The notes under the pieces are model-generated. The model saw nothing but the letters and a program-made list of their open reading frames with translations. It did not search any database and was not told the DNA's origin. The translations under genes and the position numbers were made by a program. This document shows positions 40,411 to 48,335 of a stretch of 48,335 bases of DNA, piece after piece. Every line of letters starts with the position of its first letter. The first letter of the stretch is position 1. Origin of the DNA: Pseudomonadota bacterium (GTDB lineage: Bacteria; Pseudomonadota; Alphaproteobacteria; Rhizobiales; Devosiaceae); NCBI GenBank assembly GCA_023393475.1, contig JAEWLC010000051.1, positions 1 to 48,335 on the forward strand, in the 5' to 3' direction.

Positions 40411-40790
40411 TGTTCGATCACCGCGGTAGCGGTGAGTTCGATCTTGAGGCCCTTCGCCAGCAGTTCCTTGACCACCACGGTGGCGCGGATGGGGTACGGC
40501 TTGGTGTTGAAGAACTCGGCATAGACGCGGTTCATCCCGGCAGCATCGGCGCTGTCGGTGAGGAATATCTGGACCTGCACGATGTTGGTCAGTTCGCCGC
40601 CTGCCGCGTTCACCGCCTGCCGGAGGTTGTTGAGGGTCTGGCGGGTCTGAACCTCGATATCGCCGGAGACGATTTCGCCCGTATCAGGGTTTTCCGAGAG
40701 AACGACCATCCAGACGTGATTGCCCGCGCGAACGCAGTCGTTGATTGGTCCGCTGGACGGCGCGATGCCGGTGTCGATGACTTCGATCAC
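40407..40790 (-). CDS. ridA: RidA/YjgF-family enamine/imine deaminase
   Basis: A 127-residue RidA-family protein. These trimers hydrolyse reactive enamine/imine intermediates made by PLP enzymes. The catalytic arginine is Arg102 (YPIRATVVVKELL), preceded by VQVQIFLTDSADAAGMNRVY and the QTRQTLNNLRQAVNAAGG helix. GTG 40790 has GGGAG eight bases upstream and matches family N-termini. The opening differs from classical RidA, so it may belong to an Rid2-7 subgroup. Confidence 0.88.
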   Translation of the reverse strand: MIEVIDTGIAPSSGPINDCVRAGNHVWMVVLSENPDTGEIVSGDIEVQTRQTLNNLRQAVNAAGGELTNIVQVQIFLTDSADAAGMNRVYAEFFNTKPYPIRATVVVKELLAKGLKIELTATAVIEH

Positions 40791-40830
40791 TCTAGTGCTC
40801 CCATGAATGGACAAGATAACACGGCCACAT

Positions 40831-41670
40831 TCAGCGGGGACTGATGATCTCGCCGTTGGTGATGTCGATCTGTAGGCCATCGAAGCCGGGGCGCACATGA
40901 TCGGGCGTCATAGCATCGGTCTGGGCGTAATCGAGATCGATGTGCAGGTTGGTGAGGACCGCATGGCGCGGCGTCATTTCCTCAACCAGCTCAAGCGCTT
41001 CGGAAAGGCTCAGGTGGCTGGGATGCGGCGCTGGACGCAATGCGTCAAGGATCCAGGTGTCGAGGCCACTGACGGCGTCGCGCGATACTTCGGGAATGCC
41101 GCTGAGATCGCAGGAATAGGCGAAGCCACCAACGCGGAAGCCGAGCGAGACGATGTCGCCATGCTCCTGGGCGAACGGGAGGACGGTGATCGAACCGCCG
41201 GGACCGTCGATCGTCAGGGGCTCGCCGGCTTCGATCAGATGCTGGTTGAGAATGGGCGGATAACCCGAGCCCGGGGGCGCAGTGAAACAGTAGGCGAAGC
41301 TCGGCACGATGCGGTTTGCGGCTTCCTGGCTGAAATAGACGTCGACGCGCTTTCGGTTGTTCAGCGCCAAAACCCTAAGATCGTCAATGCCATGCGTATG
41401 GTCGGCGTGTTCGTGCGTGTAGAGCACGGCCTCGACGCGATCGACTTCGGCAGCGAGGAGCTGTTCGCGGAGATCACAGCCGGTGTCGACGATGATCCGG
41501 GTGGGTTGGTCCGAGCCTTCGGAATACCCCTCGATCAGCAGGGAGCAGCGCGTGCGGCGGTTCTTGGGGTTATTGGGGTCGCAGACGCCCCAATGACCAC
41601 CGATGCGGGGCACGCCGCCGGATGAGCCGCAGCCCATGATGGTGGCGATGATGCGGGTCGCTTCGGCCAT
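40831..41670 (-). CDS. MBL-fold phosphodiesterase (PhnP-like)
   Basis: A 279-residue metallo-beta-lactamase-fold protein. The metal motif HEHADH is at residues 86-91, with VDTGCD before it, further ligands in FAQEHGD and SCDLSGIP, and NLHIDLDY near the end. The TIMGCGSSGGVPRIGGHWG opening is typical of the PhnP/cyclic phosphodiesterase branch. It is the last gene of a conserved run in Hyphomicrobiales and overlaps the tatD stop (TGATG). Its physiological substrate is unclear. Confidence 0.9.
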   Translation of the reverse strand: MAEATRIIATIMGCGSSGGVPRIGGHWGVCDPNNPKNRRTRCSLLIEGYSEGSDQPTRIIVDTGCDLREQLLAAEVDRVEAVLYTHEHADHTHGIDDLRVLALNNRKRVDVYFSQEAANRIVPSFAYCFTAPPGSGYPPILNQHLIEAGEPLTIDGPGGSITVLPFAQEHGDIVSLGFRVGGFAYSCDLSGIPEVSRDAVSGLDTWILDALRPAPHPSHLSLSEALELVEEMTPRHAVLTNLHIDLDYAQTDAMTPDHVRPGFDGLQIDITNGEIISPR

Positions 41671-42446
41671 CAGGCCTTCGCTTTCGAGAACAGGCGGAAG
41701 AAGTTTGCCGTGGTCTCGTCGCCGAGTTGCCCGACCGGAATTCCGCGGACTTCGGCGACCTTTGCGGCGGTGTGCGCGACGAAACTCGGCTCGTTGGTGG
41801 CACCGCGATGAGGAATCGGGGCCAGATAAGGTGCATCGGTTTCAACGAGATAGCGGTCGGACGGGACGAACTTCGCGACTTCGCGGATCTCTTCGGCGTT
41901 CTTGAAGGTGATGATGCCGGAGAAGGAAATCGTGCCGCCGAGATCCAGCGCGGTGCGGGCGAGATCGGCGCCGCCGGTGAAGCAGTGGAGGAGGAAAGGG
42001 AAGCTCCCCTGCCCCATTTCCTCGCGCAGGATGAACGACATATGATCGTCGGCTGAACGCGAATGGATGACCAAGGGCAGTCCCGTTGCGCGCGCCGCGG
42101 CGATGTGGCGGCGGAGACCCGTCTCCTGCGCGTCCTTAGGGGCGTTGTCGTAGAAGTAGTCGAGGCCGGCTTCGCCGATGGCGACGCAACGCGGATGCTC
42201 GCTGAGGCGCACGAGGTCCCCGGCGAAGATATCGAGTTCCTCGTCGGCGTGATGTGGGTGCGTGCCGACGGAGCACCAGACCTCCGGATGCGCCTCGGCG
42301 ATGGCCTTGATCTCGTCGAAGCGCTTCACGCGCGTCGAGATGGTGACCATGCCGTCGACGCCCGCCGCATTGGCGCGGGCGAGCACGCCGGCACGATCGG
42401 CGGCGAGCTCGGGAAAATCGAGGTGGCAGTGGCTATCGATCAGCAT
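41670..42446 (-). CDS. tatD: TatD-family metal-dependent deoxyribonuclease
   Basis: A 258-residue TIM-barrel hydrolase. Metal ligands include His6 and His8 (DSHCHLD), the Glu in AIGEAGLDYFYD, the His in PLVIHSRSADD, HCFTGG and the Asp in VETDAPYLAPIPHRG. TatD proteins are 3'-5' exonucleases involved in DNA repair. The start at 42446 matches the family; a longer frame is low-complexity. It lies four bases after metG on the same strand, within the conserved operon. Confidence 0.94.
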   Translation of the reverse strand: MLIDSHCHLDFPELAADRAGVLARANAAGVDGMVTISTRVKRFDEIKAIAEAHPEVWCSVGTHPHHADEELDIFAGDLVRLSEHPRCVAIGEAGLDYFYDNAPKDAQETGLRRHIAAARATGLPLVIHSRSADDHMSFILREEMGQGSFPFLLHCFTGGADLARTALDLGGTISFSGIITFKNAEEIREVAKFVPSDRYLVETDAPYLAPIPHRGATNEPSFVAHTAAKVAEVRGIPVGQLGDETTANFFRLFSKAKA

Positions 42447-42450
42447 CGGC

Positions 42451-43998
42451 TCAGTCGGCCTTGGGAAGCTCGAACTTCTTGAACACTGGTTCGGGCGGCG
42501 GCAAGACGGTGCCGGCGGGAACGGCCGATGCACCGAGCGCATGACTGAGGAGACGCTGGTCGGCGGGGACCGCGAGCGCATCGAGGAACTTCGCGGCCGA
42601 GCCCGGCACGAACGCCTGCGCCGCGATGGCTGCACGGCGGACGATGTCGGCGGTCGTCGCGAGGATGGTGCCCATGCGCGGCAGGTCGGCCTTCAGCCCC
42701 CACGGCGCCTGGTCGGCGAAGTAGAGGTTCGCGGCATTGAGCAGCGTGATGAGTTCGCCGGCCGCGTCGTGGAGCTGCTGGGTCTTCATGGCGAGGTCCA
42801 TCTTGCCGATGGTCTCGATGGCGGTGGCGACGATGGCCTTGTCGGCATCGGTCTGGACCGCTTCGGGCAATGCGCCGCCAAAGTTCTTCTGGATCATCGA
42901 CAGCGAACGCTGCGCGAGGTTGCCGAAGTTGTTGGCGAGGTCGGAGTTGTTGCGGTTGACGAACTTCTCCTTGCCCCAGTCGCCGTCGCTGCCGAAGCTG
43001 ATCTCGCGCAGGCAGTACCAGCGAACCGGATCGGTACCGTAGAGATCGAGCTGCTCGTGCGGATCGACGATATTGCCGACCGACTTCGACATCTTCTTGC
43101 CTTCCGACGTGAGGAAGCCGTGGGCGAAGACGCGGTGCGGCACATCGATGCCGGCGCTCATAAGGAAGGCCGGCCAGTACACCGTGTGGAAACGGATAAT
43201 GTCCTTGCCGATGACGTGCAGGTTCGCCGGCCAGAACTTCTTGAACTGCTCGGAATCGGCGTGCGGGTAGCCGACACCGGTGATGTAGTTGGTGAGCGCG
43301 TCGACCCAGACGTACATGACGTGGCCGTCGGCGCCGGGAACCGGGATGCCCCAGTCGAAGGTGGTGCGGCTGATCGAGACGTCGCGGAGGCCGGCCTTCA
43401 CGAAAGAGATGATCTCGTTGCGGCGCTCTTCCGGCGCGATGAAGTCCGGGACTTCCTCGTAGAGCTTCAGCAGGCGATCCTGGTAGGCCGAGAGGCGGAA
43501 GAAGTAGCTGTCTTCCTCGACCCACTTCACCTCGGCGCCGGTCGGCGCGAACTTCTTGCCGCCCTCGCCGTCGGTGAGTTCGCCCTCGTCGAAATAGGCT
43601 TCGTCGCGGACCGAGTACCAGCCTTTGTAGACCGACTGGTAGATGTCGCCGTTGTTGTGAGCGGCCATCTGGCGCCAGATTTCCTGGCTCGCCTCGTAGT
43701 GGCGCGGCTCGGTGGTGCGGATGAAATCGTCGTTCGAGACATCGAGGCGACCGGCCAGCTCCTTGAAGCGGGCCGCATTGCGGTCCGCCAGTTCGCGGGC
43801 AGTGATGCCTTCAGCCGCTGCCGTCTGCACCATCTTGATGCCGTGCTCGTCGGTGCCGGTGAGGAAGTAGGTTTCCTTCCCCTGCAGGCGGGCCCAGCGG
43901 GCGATGGCGTCGGTCGCGATCATCTCATAGGCGTGGCCGATATGCGGCGCGCCGTTGGGATAAGCGATGGCGGTGGTGACGTAAAAGGTGTCGGTCAT
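42451..43998 (-). CDS. metG: Methionyl-tRNA synthetase
   Basis: A 515-residue class I synthetase that charges tRNA with methionine. The HIGH motif is at residues 19-22 (NGAPHIGHAYEMIATD) and KMSKS at 302-306 (SEGKKMSKSVGN). WVDALTNYITG is also diagnostic. It belongs to the shorter form without a C-terminal tRNA-binding dimerisation domain. Its start overlaps the holB stop by four bases (ATGA), so the two are translationally coupled. Confidence 0.97.
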   Translation of the reverse strand: MTDTFYVTTAIAYPNGAPHIGHAYEMIATDAIARWARLQGKETYFLTGTDEHGIKMVQTAAAEGITARELADRNAARFKELAGRLDVSNDDFIRTTEPRHYEASQEIWRQMAAHNNGDIYQSVYKGWYSVRDEAYFDEGELTDGEGGKKFAPTGAEVKWVEEDSYFFRLSAYQDRLLKLYEEVPDFIAPEERRNEIISFVKAGLRDVSISRTTFDWGIPVPGADGHVMYVWVDALTNYITGVGYPHADSEQFKKFWPANLHVIGKDIIRFHTVYWPAFLMSAGIDVPHRVFAHGFLTSEGKKMSKSVGNIVDPHEQLDLYGTDPVRWYCLREISFGSDGDWGKEKFVNRNNSDLANNFGNLAQRSLSMIQKNFGGALPEAVQTDADKAIVATAIETIGKMDLAMKTQQLHDAAGELITLLNAANLYFADQAPWGLKADLPRMGTILATTADIVRRAAIAAQAFVPGSAAKFLDALAVPADQRLLSHALGASAVPAGTVLPPPEPVFKKFELPKAD

Positions 43999-45020
43999 GA
44001 TGCGGTTTGGGCGACGCTCAACTGATGGTGTTTCCGGATCGCATCGAGAATGGCGACCAGGGTCTGCCGCATGTCGAGGTTGTATTCATCGGCATCGGCG
44101 AGTGAAAGCCGGGCCTTGTCCCATAGCTCGTTGGCAGAGGCAAGACGCACGCGGTCGCCGGAGGCGGCGGCATCGCGCGCCGCGTCTGCGATCCAGTCGT
44201 TGATGATGTCGCGGGCGAAGCGGAGTTCGGACGAACTACGATCGCCACCGAGGAGGTCTGCGATGGCAAGGCGCTGTGCGGCGGGACCGGATGGATTGGC
44301 GAGCCAGCCCTGCAGCAGCGCCAGCGTGCCGCCATCGCCGAGCAGCATGGCCTCGTAGGCGCGACGGGGCTTGCCGGCGGCGAGGGACACGGCGCGATCG
44401 ATCAGGGCCGGGTCGGCCTCGTTGCGCTCGAGCACCTGGTGGACCGCTGCGTCGTCGATCGGCCGCAGGGCGACCTGGAAGCAGCGCGACTTGATCGTGG
44501 GGAGGAGCGAGCCCGGCCGGTGCGAAACCAGCAGGAAGGTCGTATCTGCCGGTGGTTCTTCCAGAATTTTCAACAGCGCGTTGGCGGACGAGGCATTGCA
44601 GTCGTCGATCGGGTCGACGATGGCGATGCGGTGCCCTGCCCGGCCCCGGGTCATGCGCATTTCTTCGATGAAGTGGCGGACTTCCTCGACGCGGATGGCG
44701 GTGTAGTAGCCCTTGCCGGTGTCGCGCGGCGATTTCCGCATGACGAAGAGATTGGGATAGGCGCCGGCGGCGACCTGCGCGGCAATGTGCGCAGGCGACT
44801 CGTCGCCGGTGCGCTCGAAGATGCGGCGGGCAATGTCGAAGGCGAGCGTGGCCTTGCCGATGCCGTGCGGGCCGTGGATCAGGATGCCGCCCGGCAGGCG
44901 GCCGGCATCGAGCCGATCGAGCAGAGCCGCACTGGCGGTCTCGTGGCCGAGAACGGCGGTCTGGAACTCGGGAGGGGGGACGCCTTCGAGCTGATCGGGT
45001 TCGCGTTCGGGATAGTCCAA
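43995..45020 (-). CDS. holB: DNA polymerase III subunit delta-prime
   Basis: A 341-residue clamp-loader subunit. The degenerate P-loop GPHGIGKAT is at about residues 50-58, and CNASSANALLKILEEPPADT followed by LVSHRPGSLLPTIKSRC carries the SRC-type motif. The zinc-binding cysteines usual in many delta-prime proteins are not apparent. It sits between tmk and metG as in many alphaproteobacteria; one base separates it from tmk. Confidence 0.93.
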   Translation of the reverse strand: MDYPEREPDQLEGVPPPEFQTAVLGHETASAALLDRLDAGRLPGGILIHGPHGIGKATLAFDIARRIFERTGDESPAHIAAQVAAGAYPNLFVMRKSPRDTGKGYYTAIRVEEVRHFIEEMRMTRGRAGHRIAIVDPIDDCNASSANALLKILEEPPADTTFLLVSHRPGSLLPTIKSRCFQVALRPIDDAAVHQVLERNEADPALIDRAVSLAAGKPRRAYEAMLLGDGGTLALLQGWLANPSGPAAQRLAIADLLGGDRSSSELRFARDIINDWIADAARDAAASGDRVRLASANELWDKARLSLADADEYNLDMRQTLVAILDAIRKHHQLSVAQTAS

Positions 45021-45021
45021 C

Positions 45022-45708
45022 TCAGCCCACCTTCCGCTCGGCGAGCTCGGGATAGCGGCGGATCAGGATGTCCCAGATCTCCTCTTCCAACGCGTCCTCG
45101 GACTGGCCAGCAGGGAGGACGACGCAGCGATCGGGGTTGGCCTTGGCGATGGCGAGGAAGGCCTGGCGCAGGCGGCGGTGCCACTCGAGATCTTCCTTCT
45201 CGAAGCGGTCGCCGGTCTGGACGAGCGATTTCTCGATCTCGCGGGTCTCGACCCGGGCGAAGGCGGTGGCGGGGTCCATATCGAGGACGAAGGTCAGATC
45301 CGGCTGGTGACCGTCGAGGGCGAGTTCCTCAAGACCTTGAATAAGCTTGTCATTCACCCCGCCGGTGAGGCCCTGGTAGGCGCGGGTGGAATCGTGGAAG
45401 CGGTCGGAGATGACCCACTTGCCGCTGGCTAGGCTGGGGGCGATGAGCGAGCTGACGTGATCGTAGCGGGCGGCGGCGAAGAGAACAGCCTCGGCGCCCG
45501 GGCCCCAGCTTTCGGAGCGGCCCTGGAGGATAAAGGCCCGTACGGCCTCGGCTCTTGGCGTTCCGCCCGGCTCGCGGGTCCGGACGGCTTCGATGTCCAT
45601 GCGGTTCAGCCGGACAAGCAGGCGCTTGACCTGGGTCGATTTACCGACCCCCTCGCCGCCCTCAAAGGTGATGAAACGGGCGTTGGGCCGAGTTGGAACA
45701 TCGAGCAT
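45022..45708 (-). CDS. tmk: Thymidylate kinase
   Basis: A 228-residue dTMP kinase making dTDP for DNA synthesis. The P-loop GGEGVGKST is at residues 17-25, the DR motif with DRFHDSTRAYQG follows, and REPGGTP gives the substrate-binding arginine. About ten residues precede the core. It is the first gene of the tightly packed tmk-holB-metG-tatD-MBL set, after a 66-base gap containing an inverted repeat. Confidence 0.95.
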   Translation of the reverse strand: MLDVPTRPNARFITFEGGEGVGKSTQVKRLLVRLNRMDIEAVRTREPGGTPRAEAVRAFILQGRSESWGPGAEAVLFAAARYDHVSSLIAPSLASGKWVISDRFHDSTRAYQGLTGGVNDKLIQGLEELALDGHQPDLTFVLDMDPATAFARVETREIEKSLVQTGDRFEKEDLEWHRRLRQAFLAIAKANPDRCVVLPAGQSEDALEEEIWDILIRRYPELAERKVG

Positions 45709-45732
45709 TCGGCTATTCCTGTTCGCGGTAAT

Positions 45733-45763
45733 GTCTGCAGAAAAGCCGTGAACTCCTGCAGAC
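45733..45763. promoter_or_regulatory. Inverted repeat between dac and tmk
   Basis: GTCTGCAG (45733-45740) and CTGCAGAC (45756-45763) are perfect reverse complements with 15 bases between, in the 66-base gap between the carboxypeptidase stop and the tmk start. It could be an operator for tmk or a weak hairpin. No T run is present on the minus strand. Confidence 0.35.
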
Positions 45764-45774
45764 TTCTCGGTTCG

Positions 45775-46932
45775 CTACAGCCAACCGAGCGCGAGTTCCT
45801 TCAGCGCGTCGGTCGCCTTGCGGACGATATCGCCCTCGCCGACGTCCTCGCCGGCGTAAAGCGGCGTGACCTGTACCACAACACCATTGCACATGACATT
45901 GAGTTGGCCGAGTTGCTGGCCCTTCTGCACAGGCGGACGGATGGGCGCACGGAAGCTGACGGTGGCCGTCGGGCAGTTCTGGGCGCCCTTGGGCAGGAAG
46001 AGATCGATATTGGTCTTGCCGACGAGGGGCACCTGCCCCGCGCTGCCGCCATAGACGTCGGCGTGGGCGACGGGCTCACCCTGGGCGAAGACCGGGACCA
46101 GCTCGAAGCCGCGGGTGCCCCAGGTGACGAGCTTGCGCGCTTCCTCCGTCCGCTCGTTCATCGACTTCAGCCCGTGGAGCACGGCGATGAGGCGGCGGCC
46201 GGTGGCAGCGGTGGAAACGACCTCGCCATAGCCGGCGGCTTCGGTGTGGCCGGTCTTCAGACCATCGACGCCGATGCCGATCTCGAGCAACGAGTTGCGG
46301 TTCATCTGGCGGATCTTGTTCCAGGTGAACTCGCGCTCGGCGAAGATCGGGTAGTACTCGGGGAACTGGGCGATGATGAAGCGCGCAATAGTCGCGAGGT
46401 CGCGGGCGGTGGAGTACTGGGCCGGGTCGGGCAATCCGGTGGAATTCACGAAGTTGGAGCCAGTAAGGCCGATTTCCTCGCCAAGGCGGTTCATCAACTG
46501 GGCAAAGCTGAGCTCACTGCCGGCGATTCCCTCGGCGAGCGCGATGGCTGCGTCGTTGCCCGACTGGATGATGACGGAGCGGACCAGGTCCATCACCGGA
46601 ACCTTGGAGTTCAGCTCGGCGAACATGGTGGAGCCGCCCGAAGAGGCGCCGCCATCGCGCCAGGCGTGTTCGGAGATGAAGAACTCGTCGGTGGGCTGGA
46701 GCTTCCTGGTCTGCAACTGATCGAAGACCACGGCGAGCGTCATCAGCTTCGCCATGCTGGCGGGCTCGAGCTTCTCGTCGCCAGCCTTGTTGAACAGGAT
46801 CGTGCCCGACTCGTAGTCCATCAGGACGGCGAAGGGCGCCTTGGTGTCGAACTCCTGGGCCTGCACAGGCGAGAGAGCCGCCATAAAGACGGCGACGATG
46901 ATGCCCAGCAAAGGCAGGCCGAAGTTCCGCAC
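45775..46932 (-). CDS. D-alanyl-D-alanine carboxypeptidase (PBP5/6-like)
   Basis: A 385-residue class C low-molecular-weight penicillin-binding protein. A signal peptide covers about residues 1-25. The serine-peptidase motifs are SMAK (59-62), SGN (124-126) and KTG (226-228). A PBP5 C-terminal beta domain follows (about 275-370), and the end (DALKELALGWL) resembles the amphipathic membrane anchor. It trims peptidoglycan pentapeptides in the periplasm. It follows rlpA with a 41-base gap. Confidence 0.94.
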   Translation of the reverse strand: MRNFGLPLLGIIVAVFMAALSPVQAQEFDTKAPFAVLMDYESGTILFNKAGDEKLEPASMAKLMTLAVVFDQLQTRKLQPTDEFFISEHAWRDGGASSGGSTMFAELNSKVPVMDLVRSVIIQSGNDAAIALAEGIAGSELSFAQLMNRLGEEIGLTGSNFVNSTGLPDPAQYSTARDLATIARFIIAQFPEYYPIFAEREFTWNKIRQMNRNSLLEIGIGVDGLKTGHTEAAGYGEVVSTAATGRRLIAVLHGLKSMNERTEEARKLVTWGTRGFELVPVFAQGEPVAHADVYGGSAGQVPLVGKTNIDLFLPKGAQNCPTATVSFRAPIRPPVQKGQQLGQLNVMCNGVVVQVTPLYAGEDVGEGDIVRKATDALKELALGWL

Positions 46933-46973
46933 TGTTCAACCCCGATCGCGGCCACTGCCCGGCCGCAGTACAA

Positions 46974-48155
46974 TTAGTAAAGCACGAGGTCCTTTAGGCC
47001 AAGTTGCTGGGCGAGCACCATCACGTCATTGCGCCCGACACCCGGCTTAAGGTGGGTAAGTGTCAGGCGCGTGGCATCGGCACCGGGAACGCGCACGGCG
47101 TCCTGATCGACGGCGCCGAGGAAGGCGAAGCGGATCGCGATGTCCTCGGCAGCCGCGGAGTCGGTGAACACACCCAGCTCCAGCTTGATGGCTCGCTTGT
47201 CTTCGTCGACAGCGGCGACCCAGGGCTCGAGCGCATCGGCACGGGTGGCCATGGCGTTGGCGGCGGCGTGGGCGCTGTTGATGTCGGTGGTGGCGGCACC
47301 GCTCTCGGCATAGCCGAAGAGGTTGTCCATGAAATCGCCGAGCACATCGGGGCGATCGGCCGCGGGCTGGGCGCCACCGAAATCACCGAAGCTGAGGCGG
47401 CCGCCGGAGACGCCGACCGGATTCTGCGGATCGAGCATGGCCAGGCGGGTGGCTCCCTGCTCCATGTTGGTGAGGCGATCGACGCTGGCGAGCAGCATGC
47501 GGGTGTCGTCGCCGTTGAGGGGCGCCGGGCCGATATACTGGACCTGGATCTGGCCGACGCCCTTGTTGGCATAGCCCAGGATTTCGGCGGTGCGATAGCT
47601 GAGGTCCATCACCCGGCCATGCAGATACGGGCCGCGATCGTTGACGCGGCAAACGACCGAGCGGCCGTTCTCCATGTTGGTGACGCGCACGTAGCTGGGG
47701 AGCGGCAGGACCGGGCTGGCGCAGGAGAGGCCATTGGCGGAGAAAATCTCGCCGTTGGCGGTCATGCGGCCGTGGAAGTCGTTGCCGTACCAGGAGGCGC
47801 CGCCACTGGCGACGTAGCCGATCGGGTTCTCGAGCGGCGTGTAGGTTTCGCCGCGCACGGTATAGGGCTTGCCGACCATGGCCCGGCCGCCGCCCTTGGG
47901 CGGGTGCTTGGCCGTCGACATCCGCGGGCTGACGGCGACGCCGAATTCCTTGGAGGTGAAGGCCGCGCGCTTGACGTGGGGCACGGAGCTCCCTGCCCCG
48001 CAGGCAGCGATAATCGGCGCTACGAGCGCTGCAAGCACAAGCAGCCGGGCGGCCGCGCGAAGGTCGCGAGAGAGGAGTGCCAAGTCGATACCCGATACAA
48101 AATCCGACGGCGTACTTAGCCAAAGCCTCGCACGCATGCGTTGAGGGAAACGCAT
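46974..48155 (-). CDS. rlpA: RlpA-family septal ring lytic transglycosylase with SPOR domain
   Basis: A 393-residue lipoprotein. The lipobox IIAAC is at Cys52, with an unusually long N-terminus that suggests a downstream start (ATG 48137 or TTG 48083). The RlpA double-psi barrel is at about 120-215 (ASWYGNDFHGRMTANGE, VCRVNDRGPYLHGRVMDLSY). A C-terminal SPOR-like domain (about 310-393) binds denuded septal glycan. RlpA cleaves naked glycan strands at division. No strong ribosome binding site marks any start. Confidence 0.9.
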   Translation of the reverse strand: MRFPQRMRARLWLSTPSDFVSGIDLALLSRDLRAAARLLVLAALVAPIIAACGAGSSVPHVKRAAFTSKEFGVAVSPRMSTAKHPPKGGGRAMVGKPYTVRGETYTPLENPIGYVASGGASWYGNDFHGRMTANGEIFSANGLSCASPVLPLPSYVRVTNMENGRSVVCRVNDRGPYLHGRVMDLSYRTAEILGYANKGVGQIQVQYIGPAPLNGDDTRMLLASVDRLTNMEQGATRLAMLDPQNPVGVSGGRLSFGDFGGAQPAADRPDVLGDFMDNLFGYAESGAATTDINSAHAAANAMATRADALEPWVAAVDEDKRAIKLELGVFTDSAAAEDIAIRFAFLGAVDQDAVRVPGADATRLTLTHLKPGVGRNDVMVLAQQLGLKDLVLY

Positions 48156-48240
48156 CGTGGTTGAGGTGCGGTTAATTTGAATGAAATGTGAGGGGGTTGG
48201 GGGGCGTGCCCGCTGGAATCGGCGCGGGAGGAGAGATGGG

Positions 48241-48335
48241 TCCCCGGGTCAAGCCCCCGGGGATGACGGCGTTCTTGTTGCCTGCCCAATGCGACCGGCC
48301 TCGCGCCTCTGTCACCGTCATCCCCGGGCTTGACC
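48241..48335. repeat. REP-like palindromic pair (right copy truncated)
   Basis: The 27-base sequence at 48241-48267 (TCCCCGGGTCAAGC, then GGGGATGAC) is facing an inverted partial copy at 48317-48335 (GTCATCCCCGGGCTTGACC) that runs off the window. The left copy has two extra G/C bases in its middle. The GTCATCCCCGGGCTTGACC core is a recurrent intergenic palindrome in many Hyphomicrobiales genomes. It lies upstream of rlpA and may form a long cruciform or stem. Confidence 0.7.

Noticed and set aside
42262..44025. Plus-strand open frame opposite metG
   Set aside because: The translation is Asp/Val/Arg/Gly-rich shadow coding; metG on the minus strand has HIGH and KMSKS motifs.

Overview
The window reads as a chromosomal segment of a GC-rich alphaproteobacterium of the order Hyphomicrobiales (Rhizobiales), plausibly Devosia or a relative. 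This placement is inferred from gene content: the gene order rlpA-dac-tmk-holB-metG-tatD-MBL, an NhaD antiporter, ABC-transporter-rich catabolism, and a REP-like palindrome at the right edge. No tRNA, rRNA, CRISPR array, insertion sequence or phage gene was recognised.

Layout. 0-3.6 kb: a gene-free stretch with one copy of an 80-bp repeat, a two-domain VOC protein, a LysR regulator, a leader able to form alternative hairpins, a shortened Rnk-like protein and a 41-residue basic protein. 3.6-11.1 kb: a stress/sensory patch with three soluble CadC-type regulators (winged helix + TolB-like + TPR; the first is frameshifted), an exported AhpD-like protein, an exported ankyrin protein, a YHS-domain protein, a tiny His-rich membrane protein and a ChaC enzyme. 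11.1-12.9 kb: an operon of DUF4142 protein, cupredoxin, ECF sigma factor and a 36-residue hydrophobic peptide, with no recognisable anti-sigma factor. 13.1-22.7 kb: the second copy of the 80-bp repeat, an SDR, NhaD, a GFA protein, a P-loop nucleotide-binding protein, a second ChaC, DUF1905, an MFS transporter, a metallophosphoesterase, an LLM flavoprotein, an SRAP protein and TerC.

22.9-34.7 kb is the most coherent accessory block: a DadA-like oxidase and an Lrp regulator, divergent from a 787-residue AceE/MdeB-like 2-oxoacid dehydrogenase E1, then a complete Opp/Dpp-type peptide ABC transporter, a class V PLP enzyme and a FadR-type GntR regulator. An identical 13-base sequence with a GT-N3-AC palindromic core lies in front of both the E1 gene and the substrate-binding-protein gene. 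I infer one regulon that imports a peptide or amino-acid derivative, deaminates it and decarboxylates the resulting 2-oxoacid.

34.7-40.8 kb holds small accessory genes: HPP membrane protein, YaiI, lipoprotein, VOC protein, ATC hydrolase-like protein, P1 peptidase, TTC38-like TPR protein, alpha/beta hydrolase and RidA. 40.8-48.2 kb is a conserved housekeeping run on the minus strand: rlpA, D-Ala-D-Ala carboxypeptidase, tmk, holB, metG, tatD and an MBL phosphodiesterase. Start and stop codons in the lower part of this run touch or overlap. Five convergent gene pairs in the window share a 4-base CTAA or CTAG that supplies both stop codons.
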